Of a stretch of DNA of 64,000 nt, positions 37,116-47,074 are shown piece after piece (within the stretch, counting starts at the first letter, position 1; every line of letters begins with the position of its first letter). Source of the DNA: Paenibacillus foliorum (GTDB taxonomy: Bacteria > Bacillota > Bacilli > Paenibacillales > NBRC-103111); the NCBI RefSeq assembly GCF_013141765.1, contig NZ_WHOD01000013.1, positions 186,001 through 250,000 of the forward strand, in the 5' to 3' direction. Under the pieces are notes generated by a model. The model was not told the DNA's origin, did not search any database, and saw only the letters and a list, made by a program, of their open reading frames with translations. The position numbers and the translations under genes were made by a program.

Positions 37116-37688
37116 ATGGGAAAGCTGTTTACAGCATTACTGCCTGAGCATATGGAGTTTATACAAAAGCAGAGGATGTTTTTTGTGGGGACTGCTCCAC
37201 TGCATGCAGAAGGGCATATCAACATTTCGCCTAAAGGATATGATGCACTCCGAATATTTTCACCAACAGAAATCGCTTATTTGGACTTAACGGGGAGCGG
37301 GAACGAGACGAGCGCCCACCTAGAGGAGAACCGAAGAATTACCTTTATGTTCATAGCATTAGAAGGTCCGCCGATGATATTGCGATTGTATGGGAAGGGG
37401 CGGGTTATCTTACCTGGGACAGAAGAGTGGAATCATTGGACGCCTAAGTTTGAGCTCCTTCCAGGCACTCGCCAAATCATATGTGCAGAGCTTCATGCTG
37501 TAAAGACCTCCTGCGGCTTTAGCATTCCGTACTATTCCTATTCAGGAGACCGCGACACGCTTAAGAAATGGGCTGAGAATAAAGGGGACTCCGAACTTAC
37601 TAATTACCAGCATGAGAAAAATATCACCAGTATGGATGGACTTATTACATCGATAGGGCTCAAAGCTGGGAAGGCCAAGGACTTTTAA
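37116..37688 (+). CDS. Pyridoxamine-5'-phosphate-oxidase-fold flavoprotein
   Basis: A 190-residue split-barrel protein. The MFFVGTAPLHAEGHINISPKGYD segment and LDLTGSGNETSAHLEENRRITFMF form the FMN-binding half of PPOX-fold enzymes. Function is unknown; relatives are annotated as putative pyridoxamine 5'-phosphate oxidase family. Three in-frame ATGs are close together. I chose the one at 37116 because AAGGAG (37101-37106) lies 9 bases upstream. Confidence 0.8.
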   Translation: MGKLFTALLPEHMEFIQKQRMFFVGTAPLHAEGHINISPKGYDALRIFSPTEIAYLDLTGSGNETSAHLEENRRITFMFIALEGPPMILRLYGKGRVILPGTEEWNHWTPKFELLPGTRQIICAELHAVKTSCGFSIPYYSYSGDRDTLKKWAENKGDSELTNYQHEKNITSMDGLITSIGLKAGKAKDF

Positions 37689-37812
37689 TAAATCCACAGG
37701 TTATTGATTTAACAACATGTTGACTTGACACATCGTCAAAAGTTCATTTACTATGTGATTGACTATTATAAGCATTTTCGTCAAGAAGTGTTATCAAAGG
37801 AGATTAGGATTA

Positions 37813-38115
37813 ATGGAACAGTTGGAATTTGTTTATATGTTTAAACCGAAGCGTGAGGATTTCCTGCAAACGCTGAGTCTTGAAGAAATGGCTGCTATGG
37901 GCGCTCACTTCGAGTATTGTAACGGCTTGCATGCCGAAGGAGCTCTATTAATGTCGGGAGCATGTACAGACGGCGCATATGGTATGGTTGTTTTTAAAGC
38001 AGATTCAGAGGAAGCAGCTCGCCGCATTTTTGAAAATGATCCTGTTGTTATAGCTAATATAGTTGATGCGGAGCTGCATCCCTACAAAGTATTGAAACTG
38101 ATAGGACGCGACTAA
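37813..38115 (+). CDS. YciI family protein
   Basis: A 100-residue ferredoxin-like-fold protein. FVYMFKPKREDFLQTL at the start, HFEYCNGLHAEGALLMSGACTD in the middle and ENDPVVIANIVDAELHPYKV at the end follow the YciI pattern, with the conserved His and Asp of the putative active site. The function of most members is unknown. The ATG at 37813 follows AAGGAG by about 11 bases. Terminator at 38139. Confidence 0.8.
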   Translation: MEQLEFVYMFKPKREDFLQTLSLEEMAAMGAHFEYCNGLHAEGALLMSGACTDGAYGMVVFKADSEEAARRIFENDPVVIANIVDAELHPYKVLKLIGRD

Positions 38116-38138
38116 ACAGCATAAAATTAATCATCGTG

Positions 38139-38169
38139 AAGGCTGAACTGATTCAGCCTTCTTTATTTT
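38139..38169 (+). terminator. Terminator after the YciI gene
   Basis: AAGGCTGAA (38139-38147) and TTCAGCCTT (38152-38160) around a 4-nt loop, followed by CTTTATTTT. Confidence 0.75.
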
Positions 38170-38271
38170 GTCTAAAATAGTTGTAACCTATTTTGTTGAA
38201 GTACCGTCTATAAGGACACAGGGTAAGCAGATGAAAATGGCTAAATAGTTTAGAGAACGGGAGGAATAGAG

Positions 38272-39546
38272 ATGAGAAACTTACGAATTGTGCAGCTGGC
38301 TCTGCTTTCGACCATCGTTCTACTGATAATCGCTGGGTGTGAGGATAAACCTGGAGCGGCTGTTAAGCCTGAACCGACAGCTCCAGCTATTAGCCAACCG
38401 GCACAAGGAACGGATCCAACTGGCAAACCATCGGATGGAGCGGGCTCTGTACCTTCTTCAAAGCCTCAGGAGCCTTCGCAGGGAAATCCGGCGACGTCTG
38501 ATCAGACGAAATCCAAGGCTGCCGCAACAGCGGTTGCTTTCGTCAGTGCGACCGAAGGCTGGGCGGGCGGTAATGGTTTTATCTCCCATACAACAGATGG
38601 GGGACAGCATTGGGATAATCAATATTCAGGGACAGGAAATATAGCTTTGTTTGCATTTTTAAGCGATAAGCCGAAAGTAGGCTGGGCTTATGAAGGCGAA
38701 ATGAATGGTCCGGGGGCTGGATCGCCAGCCGGAAGCCCGAAGAAAAGCAGCCTTCTTCATACGGTTGATGGAGGTGCCAATTGGTCCGTTATTAATCCAT
38801 CTGCTGCCTTAGGGAAGGAGATCCATTTTGTATCAGAGCAAGTGGGCTTCAGCGGGAATAAAATGACGCAAGATGGCGGTAAAGCTTGGAGTGAGCTTCC
38901 AGTTCCTGCTGAAATAGCAGGTGAGGCTTACTTTAATTCCAGTACCGAGGGCTGGGCTGTAGTGAATAAAGGTAATGTGTTCCAAATAGAACATACGAAG
39001 GACGCCGGCAAAACTTGGCAATCTGTTTATAGTCAACCTGTCGGAAGTATATTGAATGGGGCTGTAATCCGTTCAACAAACAAGGATGATGTCTGGGTCC
39101 AGTTAATTGGCGATTCAGGTATGACGCAAACCTCTTATTCATTGCTGCATAGTAAGGATGCGGGGAAGAATTGGATCAACGTGGTAGCCAATTCAACTGC
39201 AGGGGGCGGACCGGCGCCTGGGTTTCAAACAGGTAGCGAAACCGTACCTAAAGGTCCTGGTAATAGCCCAGGGCAGCTGCTCCCGCTTTCCCAGCAAACG
39301 GCTTTCATGCTGGGCAATTGCCGCTCATGCGGAGACTCGGGTGAGGTTTCAGTTGGCTGGACGCTTAATGCGGGAACCAGCTGGACGAATGGAAGCCAGA
39401 AGCTCCCCGGACAGGATGCAGTAGCTTCGTTCGTGAATGACCAAGAGGGCTGGCTGCTGACCTATGCGTACTCCAAGCCATCTGTTTTGTATAAAACAAC
39501 AGATGGCGGCAAGCAGTGGAGCAAGCTATATTCCTTTGGCTCGTAA
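38272..39546 (+). CDS. Lipoprotein with Asp-box/BNR-like repeats
   Basis: A 424-residue surface lipoprotein. Residues 1-22 are a signal peptide ending in lipobox IAGC. A Pro/Ser/Gln-rich linker (about 25-85) follows, and then a beta-propeller-like region with repeated S/TxDxGxxW motifs: TTDGGQHW, TVDGGANW, TQDGGKAW, TKDAGKTW, SKDAGKNW and TTDGGKQW. This matches YCF48/sortilin-like propellers. No catalytic residues are evident. GGGAGG precedes the ATG. A terminator follows. A role in binding or adhesion is only inferred. Confidence 0.8.
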   Translation: MRNLRIVQLALLSTIVLLIIAGCEDKPGAAVKPEPTAPAISQPAQGTDPTGKPSDGAGSVPSSKPQEPSQGNPATSDQTKSKAAATAVAFVSATEGWAGGNGFISHTTDGGQHWDNQYSGTGNIALFAFLSDKPKVGWAYEGEMNGPGAGSPAGSPKKSSLLHTVDGGANWSVINPSAALGKEIHFVSEQVGFSGNKMTQDGGKAWSELPVPAEIAGEAYFNSSTEGWAVVNKGNVFQIEHTKDAGKTWQSVYSQPVGSILNGAVIRSTNKDDVWVQLIGDSGMTQTSYSLLHSKDAGKNWINVVANSTAGGGPAPGFQTGSETVPKGPGNSPGQLLPLSQQTAFMLGNCRSCGDSGEVSVGWTLNAGTSWTNGSQKLPGQDAVASFVNDQEGWLLTYAYSKPSVLYKTTDGGKQWSKLYSFGS

Positions 39547-39580
39547 GGAAACAAAAGCGTTGCAACCTATATGCTATGAC

Positions 39581-39616
39581 AAGAACCTGAGGCTCCAACC
39601 TCAGGTTCTTTGCTTT
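39581..39616 (+). terminator. Terminator after the Asp-box lipoprotein
   Basis: AAGAACCTGAGG (39581-39592) pairs perfectly with CCTCAGGTTCTT (39599-39610), then TGCTTTTT. The 39617-39847 stretch after it shows no further clear element. Confidence 0.8.
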
Positions 39617-39847
39617 TTACCCATATAACTCTCTGTTTCCACTGGTCAATGATACGGAGTATCTATAAAGATTACTAAAATCAGCGCTCAAGATTATGAG
39701 GTCATAAATGCCCGTCACAGCACGGTTTCCGCAAGGCAGCGCTCAATTGTCGCTTTGAGGATTGTAGCCATTTATTAGTGCTGTAAGAAATAATAGAGTC
39801 AGGTTCAACGGTCGACTTAAAGTTCATTATCACAAATGAGGTGCTGC

Positions 39848-41170
39848 ATGAGAAAAAGATACGCTATATGTGGGGTCAGCAATCGAAGCATGAAAATGTT
39901 TATTGGTCCGATGCTAAAAACCTTTTCGAACCAAGCTGACATCGTCGGTTTGCTTGATAGCGATCCAAGACGTTTTGAGGTTTGCAAAATCAAATATCCG
40001 GAGTTAGCTGCTGTACCTGAATACAGTTCGGAACAATTCGAGTTAATGGTTGAACGGACAAAGCCGGATGTGATTATCGTAGTCGGGCGGGATGATACTC
40101 ACGCCGGGTACATTATCCAAGCGCTTGAGCATGATCTGGATGTGCTGTCCGAGAAGCCGATGGCCACAACCGGCGATGATTGCCGTCGGATTATCGAAGC
40201 GGAAGCAAGAAGTAAAGGAACCGTTACCGTTACCTTTAATTACCGTTATGCGCCGATTCACAGCCGTATCAAAGAAATGGTGCTGGAAGGAAAGGTCGGC
40301 CGAGTGACCTCTGTAGATTTAAATTGGTACATCGACACCTACCATGGAGCGAGCTACTTCAAACGGTGGAACCGTATACGTGAGCATTCCGGAGGGCTTT
40401 CCATTCATAAAAGCTCCCATCATTTCGATCTGGTGAATTGGTGGATCGGCCAGAAGCCCAAAGAGGTGTTTGCTTACGGAGCGCTCAACTATTATGGGAC
40501 TGATGGCGCAATGAATCCGAAGAAGGAGGACGGACGCTATTGTTCAACCTGTGAAGTCAAGCAGGATTGCAGCTATTTCATGCGTTGGTCGTCCCGAAGC
40601 AAGGAAGTACATGTGAAAGATGATCATATCGGTACGGAGAGCCCTGTTGATGCTAATGCACCGTACAGCCGTTATCGGGCTGATGCCTGTATCTTCGATT
40701 CAGAAATCAACATCGAAGATACCTATTCTGCAAACGTCAAATATGACGGTGGAGCCCTGCTATCCTATTCCGTCAACTTCTCGCTGCCTTATGAAGGCTA
40801 CAGGCTTGCTATCAATGGCACGAAGGGTCGTATCGAAACTATGGAATATCATTCCTCAGGCAGAGTGCCGTTCCCAGTTCCGGAACAAACTATCGATTAC
40901 TTCCCGTTGTTTGGTTCGAAGGAAACGATACATGTTGTACACAGGGAAGGTGGACACGGCGGCGGGGATCCGGCATTGCTGGAGGACATTTTTCTCGGTT
41001 CCGATCCGAAGCGGGCGTACCCCATTTTGTCCGGCTCGATGGACGGCGCTTATTCAGTAGCAACGGGTGAAGCCGTTTGGAGATCGGTCCAGGAGAACCG
41101 CCCGATTCGTGTTGAAGATGTGCTCGGTATGAATCCACAAGAACAGGGAAACCAAGAGAAGGGAGGATGA
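39848..41170 (+). CDS. Gfo/Idh/MocA family sugar oxidoreductase
   Basis: NAD(P)-dependent sugar or sugar-acid dehydrogenase, 440 residues. The Rossmann start is CGVSNRSMKMF, and LSEKPMATT is the conserved EKP motif. The C-terminal sheet domain contains CSTCEVKQDC, a Cys trio seen in some Paenibacillus homologues. The ATG at 39848 has GAGGTG 4 bases upstream; an ATG at 39836 precedes that site. First gene of a carbohydrate operon: its stop is 3 bp from the first permease gene. It probably modifies a monosaccharide released from the imported glycan. Confidence 0.85.
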   Translation: MRKRYAICGVSNRSMKMFIGPMLKTFSNQADIVGLLDSDPRRFEVCKIKYPELAAVPEYSSEQFELMVERTKPDVIIVVGRDDTHAGYIIQALEHDLDVLSEKPMATTGDDCRRIIEAEARSKGTVTVTFNYRYAPIHSRIKEMVLEGKVGRVTSVDLNWYIDTYHGASYFKRWNRIREHSGGLSIHKSSHHFDLVNWWIGQKPKEVFAYGALNYYGTDGAMNPKKEDGRYCSTCEVKQDCSYFMRWSSRSKEVHVKDDHIGTESPVDANAPYSRYRADACIFDSEINIEDTYSANVKYDGGALLSYSVNFSLPYEGYRLAINGTKGRIETMEYHSSGRVPFPVPEQTIDYFPLFGSKETIHVVHREGGHGGGDPALLEDIFLGSDPKRAYPILSGSMDGAYSVATGEAVWRSVQENRPIRVEDVLGMNPQEQGNQEKGG

Positions 41171-41173
41171 CGC

Positions 41174-42127
41174 TTGAAAACTCAGGCAACGAACGCGGCA
41201 CAGGCTAATTACAGCCGCAAGGCAAGTCTCTACTGGAGCCGTATTGTCAAAAGCCGCTACTTGTATGTGATGGTTACTCCAGGCTTGTTGTATTTCGCCT
41301 TGTTTAAATATTTACCGATGTGGGGGGTCTTAATCGCCTTTAAGGATTATCTTCCGTTTCGCGGGTTTTGGAACAGTCCTTGGGTAGGCTTCAAGCATTT
41401 TGACCGTTTCTTCCATGACCCGGTGTTCTGGCTGCTGTTTAAAAATACGTTTATACTGGCTGTCTACAATATTGTCTTCTTCTTTCCAATCCCGATTCTA
41501 ATCGCGCTGATGCTTAATGAGCTGCGGCTGGAATGGTTCAAGAGATCAATCCAGACAGCTATCTATATTCCGCATTTCGTTTCATGGGTAGTCGTTGTCG
41601 GGATGGTATATACCTTCTTCTCAACAGAGGGAGGCATTGTCACCAATATGCTGGTGAGTGCCGGAATGGACAAGATCAATTTCTTGATGTCTAATGATTG
41701 GTTCCGTCCGATGATCATTCTTGAGGTCATATGGAAGGAATCCGGTTGGGGCACGATTATTTTTCTGGCTGCACTCTCAGGAGTGGATCCAACTCTGTAT
41801 GAAGCTGCCAAGATGGACGGAGCAAGTCGCCTCAGGCAGCTATGGCATATTACATTGCCAGCTATTCGCAGCACTATTGTTATTTTGTTCATTCTTCGGC
41901 TCGGCAATTTTCTCGATACTGGCTTCGAACAAATCTTCCTGATGCTCAATTCGACTAATCGGGAAGTGGGAGAGGTATTCGATACTTATGTATACTCCAA
42001 TGGTGTTCAACAAGGACAATTCAGCTTCAGCACAGCAGTCGGCTTGTTCAAGTCGCTTATAGGCCTTTTCTTGGTGCTGGCAGCTAACAAATTGGCTAAG
42101 AAGATGGGGGAGCAGGGAGTTTACTAA
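41174..42127 (+). CDS. ABC sugar transporter permease, LplB family
   Basis: Membrane subunit of a CUT1-type importer, 317 residues, about six TM helices. YLPMWGVLIAFKDYLPF is the LplB/YteP-like signature, and the EAAKMDGASRLRQLWHITLP loop is the EAA motif that docks the ATPase. The TTG at 41174 has GGGAGG upstream, inside the end of the preceding gene. No ATPase gene is in the cluster; such importers usually share MsmX. Relatives import pectin-derived oligosaccharides and other complex glycans. Confidence 0.9.
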   Translation: MKTQATNAAQANYSRKASLYWSRIVKSRYLYVMVTPGLLYFALFKYLPMWGVLIAFKDYLPFRGFWNSPWVGFKHFDRFFHDPVFWLLFKNTFILAVYNIVFFFPIPILIALMLNELRLEWFKRSIQTAIYIPHFVSWVVVVGMVYTFFSTEGGIVTNMLVSAGMDKINFLMSNDWFRPMIILEVIWKESGWGTIIFLAALSGVDPTLYEAAKMDGASRLRQLWHITLPAIRSTIVILFILRLGNFLDTGFEQIFLMLNSTNREVGEVFDTYVYSNGVQQGQFSFSTAVGLFKSLIGLFLVLAANKLAKKMGEQGVY

Positions 42128-42148
42128 TGTGGAAAGGAGGCTATTGCC

Positions 42149-43027
42149 ATGGTTCGCGAATCGCTCGGTTCACGCTTTTTTGATATAGTTAATGCCGTTA
42201 TCCTGATCGCTGTTGCTTTATTTGCTGTCATTCCGTTTTTATTCGTACTGTCAGGGTCTCTTACAGCTTCAGAAGAGTTGGTCAAGCGCGGAGTTGTCTT
42301 ATTTCCGACTCAATTCTCTCTTGACGGCTATCGGTATATTTTTTCAACAAAAACAATTCTGTGGAGTCTCGGCGTGACGATCTTCATTACGGTTGCTGGG
42401 ACTCTGATCAATCTTTTTTTCACAACTTTGACCGCTTATCCGCTTGCGAGGAATGAATTTGTCGGACGCAGGCCCATCATGCTGTTGGTACTGTTTACGA
42501 TGCTGTTCAGCGGAGGGATGATTCCGACCTTTCTTGTCGTCAAATCGTTCGGGATGCTAAATAGTTATTGGTCGCTGTTAATTCCAGGTGCAATAAGCGC
42601 GTTTAACCTGATTATCCTGAGGAATTTCTTTCAGCAGCTTCCTGACGGGCTGGAGGAATCGGCCAAAATCGATGGATGCAACGATTTTCAGATTTTAATC
42701 CGCATCGTGCTGCCGCTCTCGCTTCCAGCTATGGCTACCTTCGCCTTATTTTATTCAGTGGGGCACTGGAATACGTTTTTTAATGCTATTCTTTACATCA
42801 ACGATAGTTCAAAATGGCCGATTCAAGTATGGCTTCGCCAGATCGTCATTTTATCGCAAGGGGGAATCGGGGACTCTCAGCAGATGGGTAACGATTATGT
42901 AGCTCCTCCCGGCGAAGTGATCAAGATGGCAGTTATCGTGGTCTCGACGGTGCCTATTTTGCTCGTATACCCGTTTCTGCAAAAGCATTTTGCCAAAGGA
43001 GTATTGCTTGGCTCTGTCAAAGGCTAG
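42149..43027 (+). CDS. ABC sugar transporter permease, YtcP family
   Basis: Second membrane subunit, 292 residues, six TM helices. Typical features are IPFLFVLSGSLTASEEL near the start, RRPIMLLVLFTMLFSGGMIP, LEESAKIDGCNDFQILIRIVLP (EAA loop) and the C-terminal FLQKHFAKGVLLGSVKG. AAAGGAGG precedes the ATG. It is 21 bp after the LplB gene and 58 bp before the binding protein, completing the permease pair. Confidence 0.9.
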   Translation: MVRESLGSRFFDIVNAVILIAVALFAVIPFLFVLSGSLTASEELVKRGVVLFPTQFSLDGYRYIFSTKTILWSLGVTIFITVAGTLINLFFTTLTAYPLARNEFVGRRPIMLLVLFTMLFSGGMIPTFLVVKSFGMLNSYWSLLIPGAISAFNLIILRNFFQQLPDGLEESAKIDGCNDFQILIRIVLPLSLPAMATFALFYSVGHWNTFFNAILYINDSSKWPIQVWLRQIVILSQGGIGDSQQMGNDYVAPPGEVIKMAVIVVSTVPILLVYPFLQKHFAKGVLLGSVKG

Positions 43028-43085
43028 GCAGGACCGATTCATTAAACGCATTCTAATTTACAATGAGATCAGGAGGCATATATAC

Positions 43086-44585
43086 ATGGATACAAAACGT
43101 TTATTCAAGCAGGGTCTGCTTACCGCAGGAGCCTTATCACTGGTAATCACTTCGGCATGTGCAAATGGAGAATCAGCCCCAAGTGGAGCGGCTCCATCCG
43201 GTCCCATCGAAATTACAATGATGAACCAGTATTTGACTGCGGAGCCGCCCAAAATGGATAGTGAGCCGATGAAGCTGCTGCAGGAATATACCAACACCAA
43301 GCTAAACGTGACTTGGGTGCCAAGCGCCAGCTACAGTGAGAAGGTTACGGCTTCCATTGCTGTGGCCGGTGATTTGCCGAAGGTGCTCTTGGTTAAGGAT
43401 GATCGCAATCCGGCTATTATCGAGGCGGCGCGAGCGGGATTGTTCTGGGAGGTAGGGCCCTATCTGAAGGACTATCCGAACTTGAAAACGCTGGATGCAG
43501 CCCGATTGAGTAACATCTCCGTTGATGGCAAAGTATACGGTATATTCCGTTGGAGAGCGATTGCGCGCAACGGTCTAATCATCCGCAAGGATTGGCTGGA
43601 TAACCTAGGTCTTCAGGAACCCAAAACCATAGAGGAATTACTGAATGTGTTCAAGGCATTCACTTATAACGACCCGGACAAGAATGGGAAGAACGATACA
43701 TTCGGCATTGCGTTTGATGCCAACAGCGCACAATTTTACCACTTTCTCTCCATTATGGGTGCACCTAACACTTGGGAGTATAAAGACGGCCGCATGACGC
43801 CGGATTTCATGACAAAGCCTTATGTGGATACTCTTAAGCTGCTTAAGCAAATGTATGCGGATAAAGTATTCAACAGTGATTTTCCTGTAGTTAAAGACCG
43901 TACGGTACTGCTGAATCAAGGTAAAGCAGGTGTCTACATCGGGGCTTATGATGATTTAAATGCGAGATTTACAGATTTATTCAAATCGAACCCGAACGCC
44001 AAGCTGGATACTATCGCAAATGTAAGCGGCCCTAACGGCATCAAGGTACAAGGGGGAACCGGCTATAATAGTGTGTTCATGATTCCCAAAACAAGCGTGA
44101 AAACAGAGGCTGAGTTGAAGCAGGTATTAACCTTTATCGATAAGCTCGGTGACGAGAAAGTACAAAATTTGATGACATGGGGAATCGAAGGCAAGCACTA
44201 TAAGGTTGAGAATGGTAAAGCTGTCCGTATCGACGAGAAGGTTTTCACGGATGAAGTATATAACACCTTATTCCAGTTAATGGTATTTGACGGCAGCAAG
44301 GCACTTGCAGGCAATGTTGATCCGAGCGTAGCCAAGTTCAATAAACTGATTCAGGAGAATGAAAAATATGCGGTTCCCAATCCGGCTCTGCCTCTCCTCT
44401 CCAAAACCTATATGGAAAAAGGAAAGCAGCTTGATCAGGTGGTTACCGATGCCAGAACTAAATTCATTATAGGTGAATTGGATGAGAAAGGCTTTGAGCA
44501 AGCGGTAGCGAATTGGCAGAAAAATGGCGGCGACCAAGTAATCTCCGAATATAAGAGCGACTATGAGAAAACAATGAAAAAGTAA
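43086..44585 (+). CDS. Extracellular solute-binding lipoprotein (CUT1, LipO-like)
   Basis: A 499-residue binding protein for the importer. The signal peptide (MDTKRLFKQGLLTAGALSLV) ends in lipobox TSAC, so it is anchored outside the membrane. DPDKNGKNDTFGIAFD is the Ca-binding-like loop typical of this family. The long form (about 500 residues) is usual for oligosaccharide-binding partners of LplB/YtcP. AGGAGG lies 9 bases before the ATG. The frame extends upstream into the permease gene without a ribosome site. Confidence 0.9.
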   Translation: MDTKRLFKQGLLTAGALSLVITSACANGESAPSGAAPSGPIEITMMNQYLTAEPPKMDSEPMKLLQEYTNTKLNVTWVPSASYSEKVTASIAVAGDLPKVLLVKDDRNPAIIEAARAGLFWEVGPYLKDYPNLKTLDAARLSNISVDGKVYGIFRWRAIARNGLIIRKDWLDNLGLQEPKTIEELLNVFKAFTYNDPDKNGKNDTFGIAFDANSAQFYHFLSIMGAPNTWEYKDGRMTPDFMTKPYVDTLKLLKQMYADKVFNSDFPVVKDRTVLLNQGKAGVYIGAYDDLNARFTDLFKSNPNAKLDTIANVSGPNGIKVQGGTGYNSVFMIPKTSVKTEAELKQVLTFIDKLGDEKVQNLMTWGIEGKHYKVENGKAVRIDEKVFTDEVYNTLFQLMVFDGSKALAGNVDPSVAKFNKLIQENEKYAVPNPALPLLSKTYMEKGKQLDQVVTDARTKFIIGELDEKGFEQAVANWQKNGGDQVISEYKSDYEKTMKK

Positions 44586-44591
44586 GCAGTA

Positions 44592-44622
44592 AAGGGGGGC
44601 CGAAGCGGGTTCCCCTTCCCTT
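44592..44622 (+). terminator. Possible terminator after the solute-binding protein gene
   Basis: AAGGGG (44592-44597) with CCCCTT (44612-44617), followed by CCCTTTTC. Weak. Confidence 0.35.
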
Positions 44623-44724
44623 TTCATTAAAAAGTCTCGCTGATGATTATATGATTTCATCAAGCTCTATGCGATAATGATGGCAGAATTATCTCCCAAT
44701 GGACTTTAAGAAAGAGAGAACGCC

Positions 44725-47019
44725 ATGAAGCTGAGCTTGTCCCGTTATCAGATAAAATTATTCACCTTATGCCTGTTGTTTGGAGCTATTCCTGTTATAG
44801 TCCTGGGCATTTTTTCGTATCTCAAATCCTCCAGCATTATTGAAAGCAAGGTGCTGCAAGGGAATGATCAATTGCTGCTGCAAACGCAAACCCAGCTTGA
44901 AAATACATTGAAGATCATCGATTTTTCGATTTTTCAGGTGGCGAGCTCACAGGCTGTAAGCGATGTTCTTCAAATACCGATCCAAGCAAAGGATTTTCCG
45001 CTGGTTGATAAATTGCTTGAAACGCTGCAGCGCATTCAAATCTATGAGCTGGGGATTAGGGATATCCAGTTGATTAACCTGGATTATCAATGGGTCATTA
45101 GCAATAAAGGCTATGTTAAGCTGGATGAGTTTTCGGATGCGAGCCGACTCTCTTCTTATACGCTCCTGGACAAGCCCTTCAAATGGATTAGCCAAGTATC
45201 GGATGGTCAGAACGGGGAGTCCAAGCATTCGAGTATCACCTTAGTCAAACGATTTCCCAGCTATTCGGTGAATCCGTCTGCGTTATTAGTCACTCAAATG
45301 TCCAATCAGGAGCTATTCAGGCTGCTGCCAAAAAGCAGCGAGCTGGGATCTCTGGTCATTCTCGATGAGAATGGGGAGATCATCACGGATGACCTAAAGT
45401 CCGGATTTGATTTGGCCTTGCGAAATTCGCCATTGTTCGGTGATGTAAAACAGACACCGGAAGCCAGCGGCTACCGAATCGGACGAATCGGTCCGGAGGA
45501 ATATGGTTTTACTTTCCGCAAGTCTTCCTATAACGGTTGGACCTACCTGTCTATTGTTTCAATTGACAGTATTACGCGCGAGTCGAAATCGATTGGATGG
45601 GCAACCATTTGGGCAAGTGTCATTATCATTGTTCTGATTATTCTGCTGTCTATGCAGGGAGCAAACAAGCTTTATTCGCCCTTACGCACCTTGTATCAGA
45701 GGACAGCAGGATCAGATGATGCCCCTGATCCTCAGGAGCCGCAGGATGAGTTTCAGGCGATCGAACGGCGAATGGAGAAAATGTCGCAGAACTACATCCA
45801 TATGACCAGCCACGTACAAAGACTGAGGCAGCAGCTAAAGCCGTTTATGATATTCAAGCTGGTTCAAGGTGAATTGACGCACAAGGAAATTGAGGAGCAG
45901 CTTCAGTTATTCGGATTTTCCCGGAAATTTCGTTGGCTAGCCGTGGTAGCTATTCAGATCGACACGCTGGAGCAAACTCGTTATTTGGAAAGTGACCGCG
46001 ATTTACTGTTGTTTGCGATTAGTAACATTGTTGAGGATACAGTTCTGCCGGAGCATCGCCTGAGTCCTGTTGTCATTGAGCAATCGCAGGTGACTGTTTT
46101 CAGCGGCAATCATGAATCGGTTGAAGACTTCAAGGCATTCATGTACGATACAATCAAGCAGGTTCAGGAAAATGTGCTGGCCTTTCTTGGTCTCCCTGTC
46201 AGCGCAGGGATCAGCCGCCCTTATTCAACCTATGATTGTACGCCTAAAGCGTATGCTGAAGGTCTCGATGCTTTGAAATACCGTATTACGAAGGATACCG
46301 AGACGATTCTTTTTATTGAGAATGAAGAGCCTGAGACGCAAATGGTGTATTTTCCTGAGCATTTGGAGAAGCAGCTAGTCGAGGCTGTAAAGTTTTCGGA
46401 TGAGAGGCGGGCTGCTGCCTTGCTGAAGGAATTTTTGCAGATCTTGTCCAATCGGGAGCTGACCCACAACCAAATGCAGAACTGGCTGATGAAGCTTTTG
46501 TTGGATTTGTTATACATTCCAGAGCTGCCGGATACTGCCTTCTCTTCTCTTGATACGAATGCCATACCTCTGTATGTGCAGCTGAAAAGGCTTAATACCG
46601 TTCAAGAAATTGAGCAATGGTTTACTCAGCAAATCATAGAGCCTATCATTCGTTCGGGAGAACAAAGCAATGAAGCGCCGTACAACAAAATATCCAATGA
46701 GGTTATCCGGATTATTCAGAGTGAATATGATCGTGAGCTTACGCTGGAGGAGTGTGCTTCCAGGCTTAACTATCATTCCAGCTACATCCGTCGTGCGCTC
46801 AAGAAGAGCTTGGACATTAATTTTACTGACTATTTGCTTACGTACCGGATGGAAATTGCAAAGAAATGGCTAGTGGAAACGGAAATGAAAATATCGGATA
46901 TGGCTCAGAAGCTTCAATATAATAACCCGCAAAATTTTATCCGTTATTTCAAAAAATCGACAGGCATTACGCCGGGGCAGTATCGGGAGATGTGGTTTAA
47001 CAACAAAGGCGGAGAATAG
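44725..47019 (+). CDS. Membrane sensor-type AraC family regulator
   Basis: A 764-residue protein that combines a sensor and DNA-binding domain. TM1 is at about 10-32, followed by an extracellular Cache-like domain. TM2 is at about 290-312 (WASVIIIVLIILLSM), then a HAMP-like linker and an intermediate region. A C-terminal AraC HTH lies at about 657-757 (LTLEECASRLNYHSSYIRRAL, then MAQKLQYNNPQNFIRYF). This type is frequent next to LplB/YtcP importers in Paenibacillus and is thought to sense the extracellular sugar. GAGAG precedes the ATG. It probably controls the flanking operon. Confidence 0.88.
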   Translation: MKLSLSRYQIKLFTLCLLFGAIPVIVLGIFSYLKSSSIIESKVLQGNDQLLLQTQTQLENTLKIIDFSIFQVASSQAVSDVLQIPIQAKDFPLVDKLLETLQRIQIYELGIRDIQLINLDYQWVISNKGYVKLDEFSDASRLSSYTLLDKPFKWISQVSDGQNGESKHSSITLVKRFPSYSVNPSALLVTQMSNQELFRLLPKSSELGSLVILDENGEIITDDLKSGFDLALRNSPLFGDVKQTPEASGYRIGRIGPEEYGFTFRKSSYNGWTYLSIVSIDSITRESKSIGWATIWASVIIIVLIILLSMQGANKLYSPLRTLYQRTAGSDDAPDPQEPQDEFQAIERRMEKMSQNYIHMTSHVQRLRQQLKPFMIFKLVQGELTHKEIEEQLQLFGFSRKFRWLAVVAIQIDTLEQTRYLESDRDLLLFAISNIVEDTVLPEHRLSPVVIEQSQVTVFSGNHESVEDFKAFMYDTIKQVQENVLAFLGLPVSAGISRPYSTYDCTPKAYAEGLDALKYRITKDTETILFIENEEPETQMVYFPEHLEKQLVEAVKFSDERRAAALLKEFLQILSNRELTHNQMQNWLMKLLLDLLYIPELPDTAFSSLDTNAIPLYVQLKRLNTVQEIEQWFTQQIIEPIIRSGEQSNEAPYNKISNEVIRIIQSEYDRELTLEECASRLNYHSSYIRRALKKSLDINFTDYLLTYRMEIAKKWLVETEMKISDMAQKLQYNNPQNFIRYFKKSTGITPGQYREMWFNNKGGE

Positions 47020-47074
47020 CGTGCCATGTACGGTGTGTAATGAACTATTAAATAATTAATAAGGAGCTGTAACT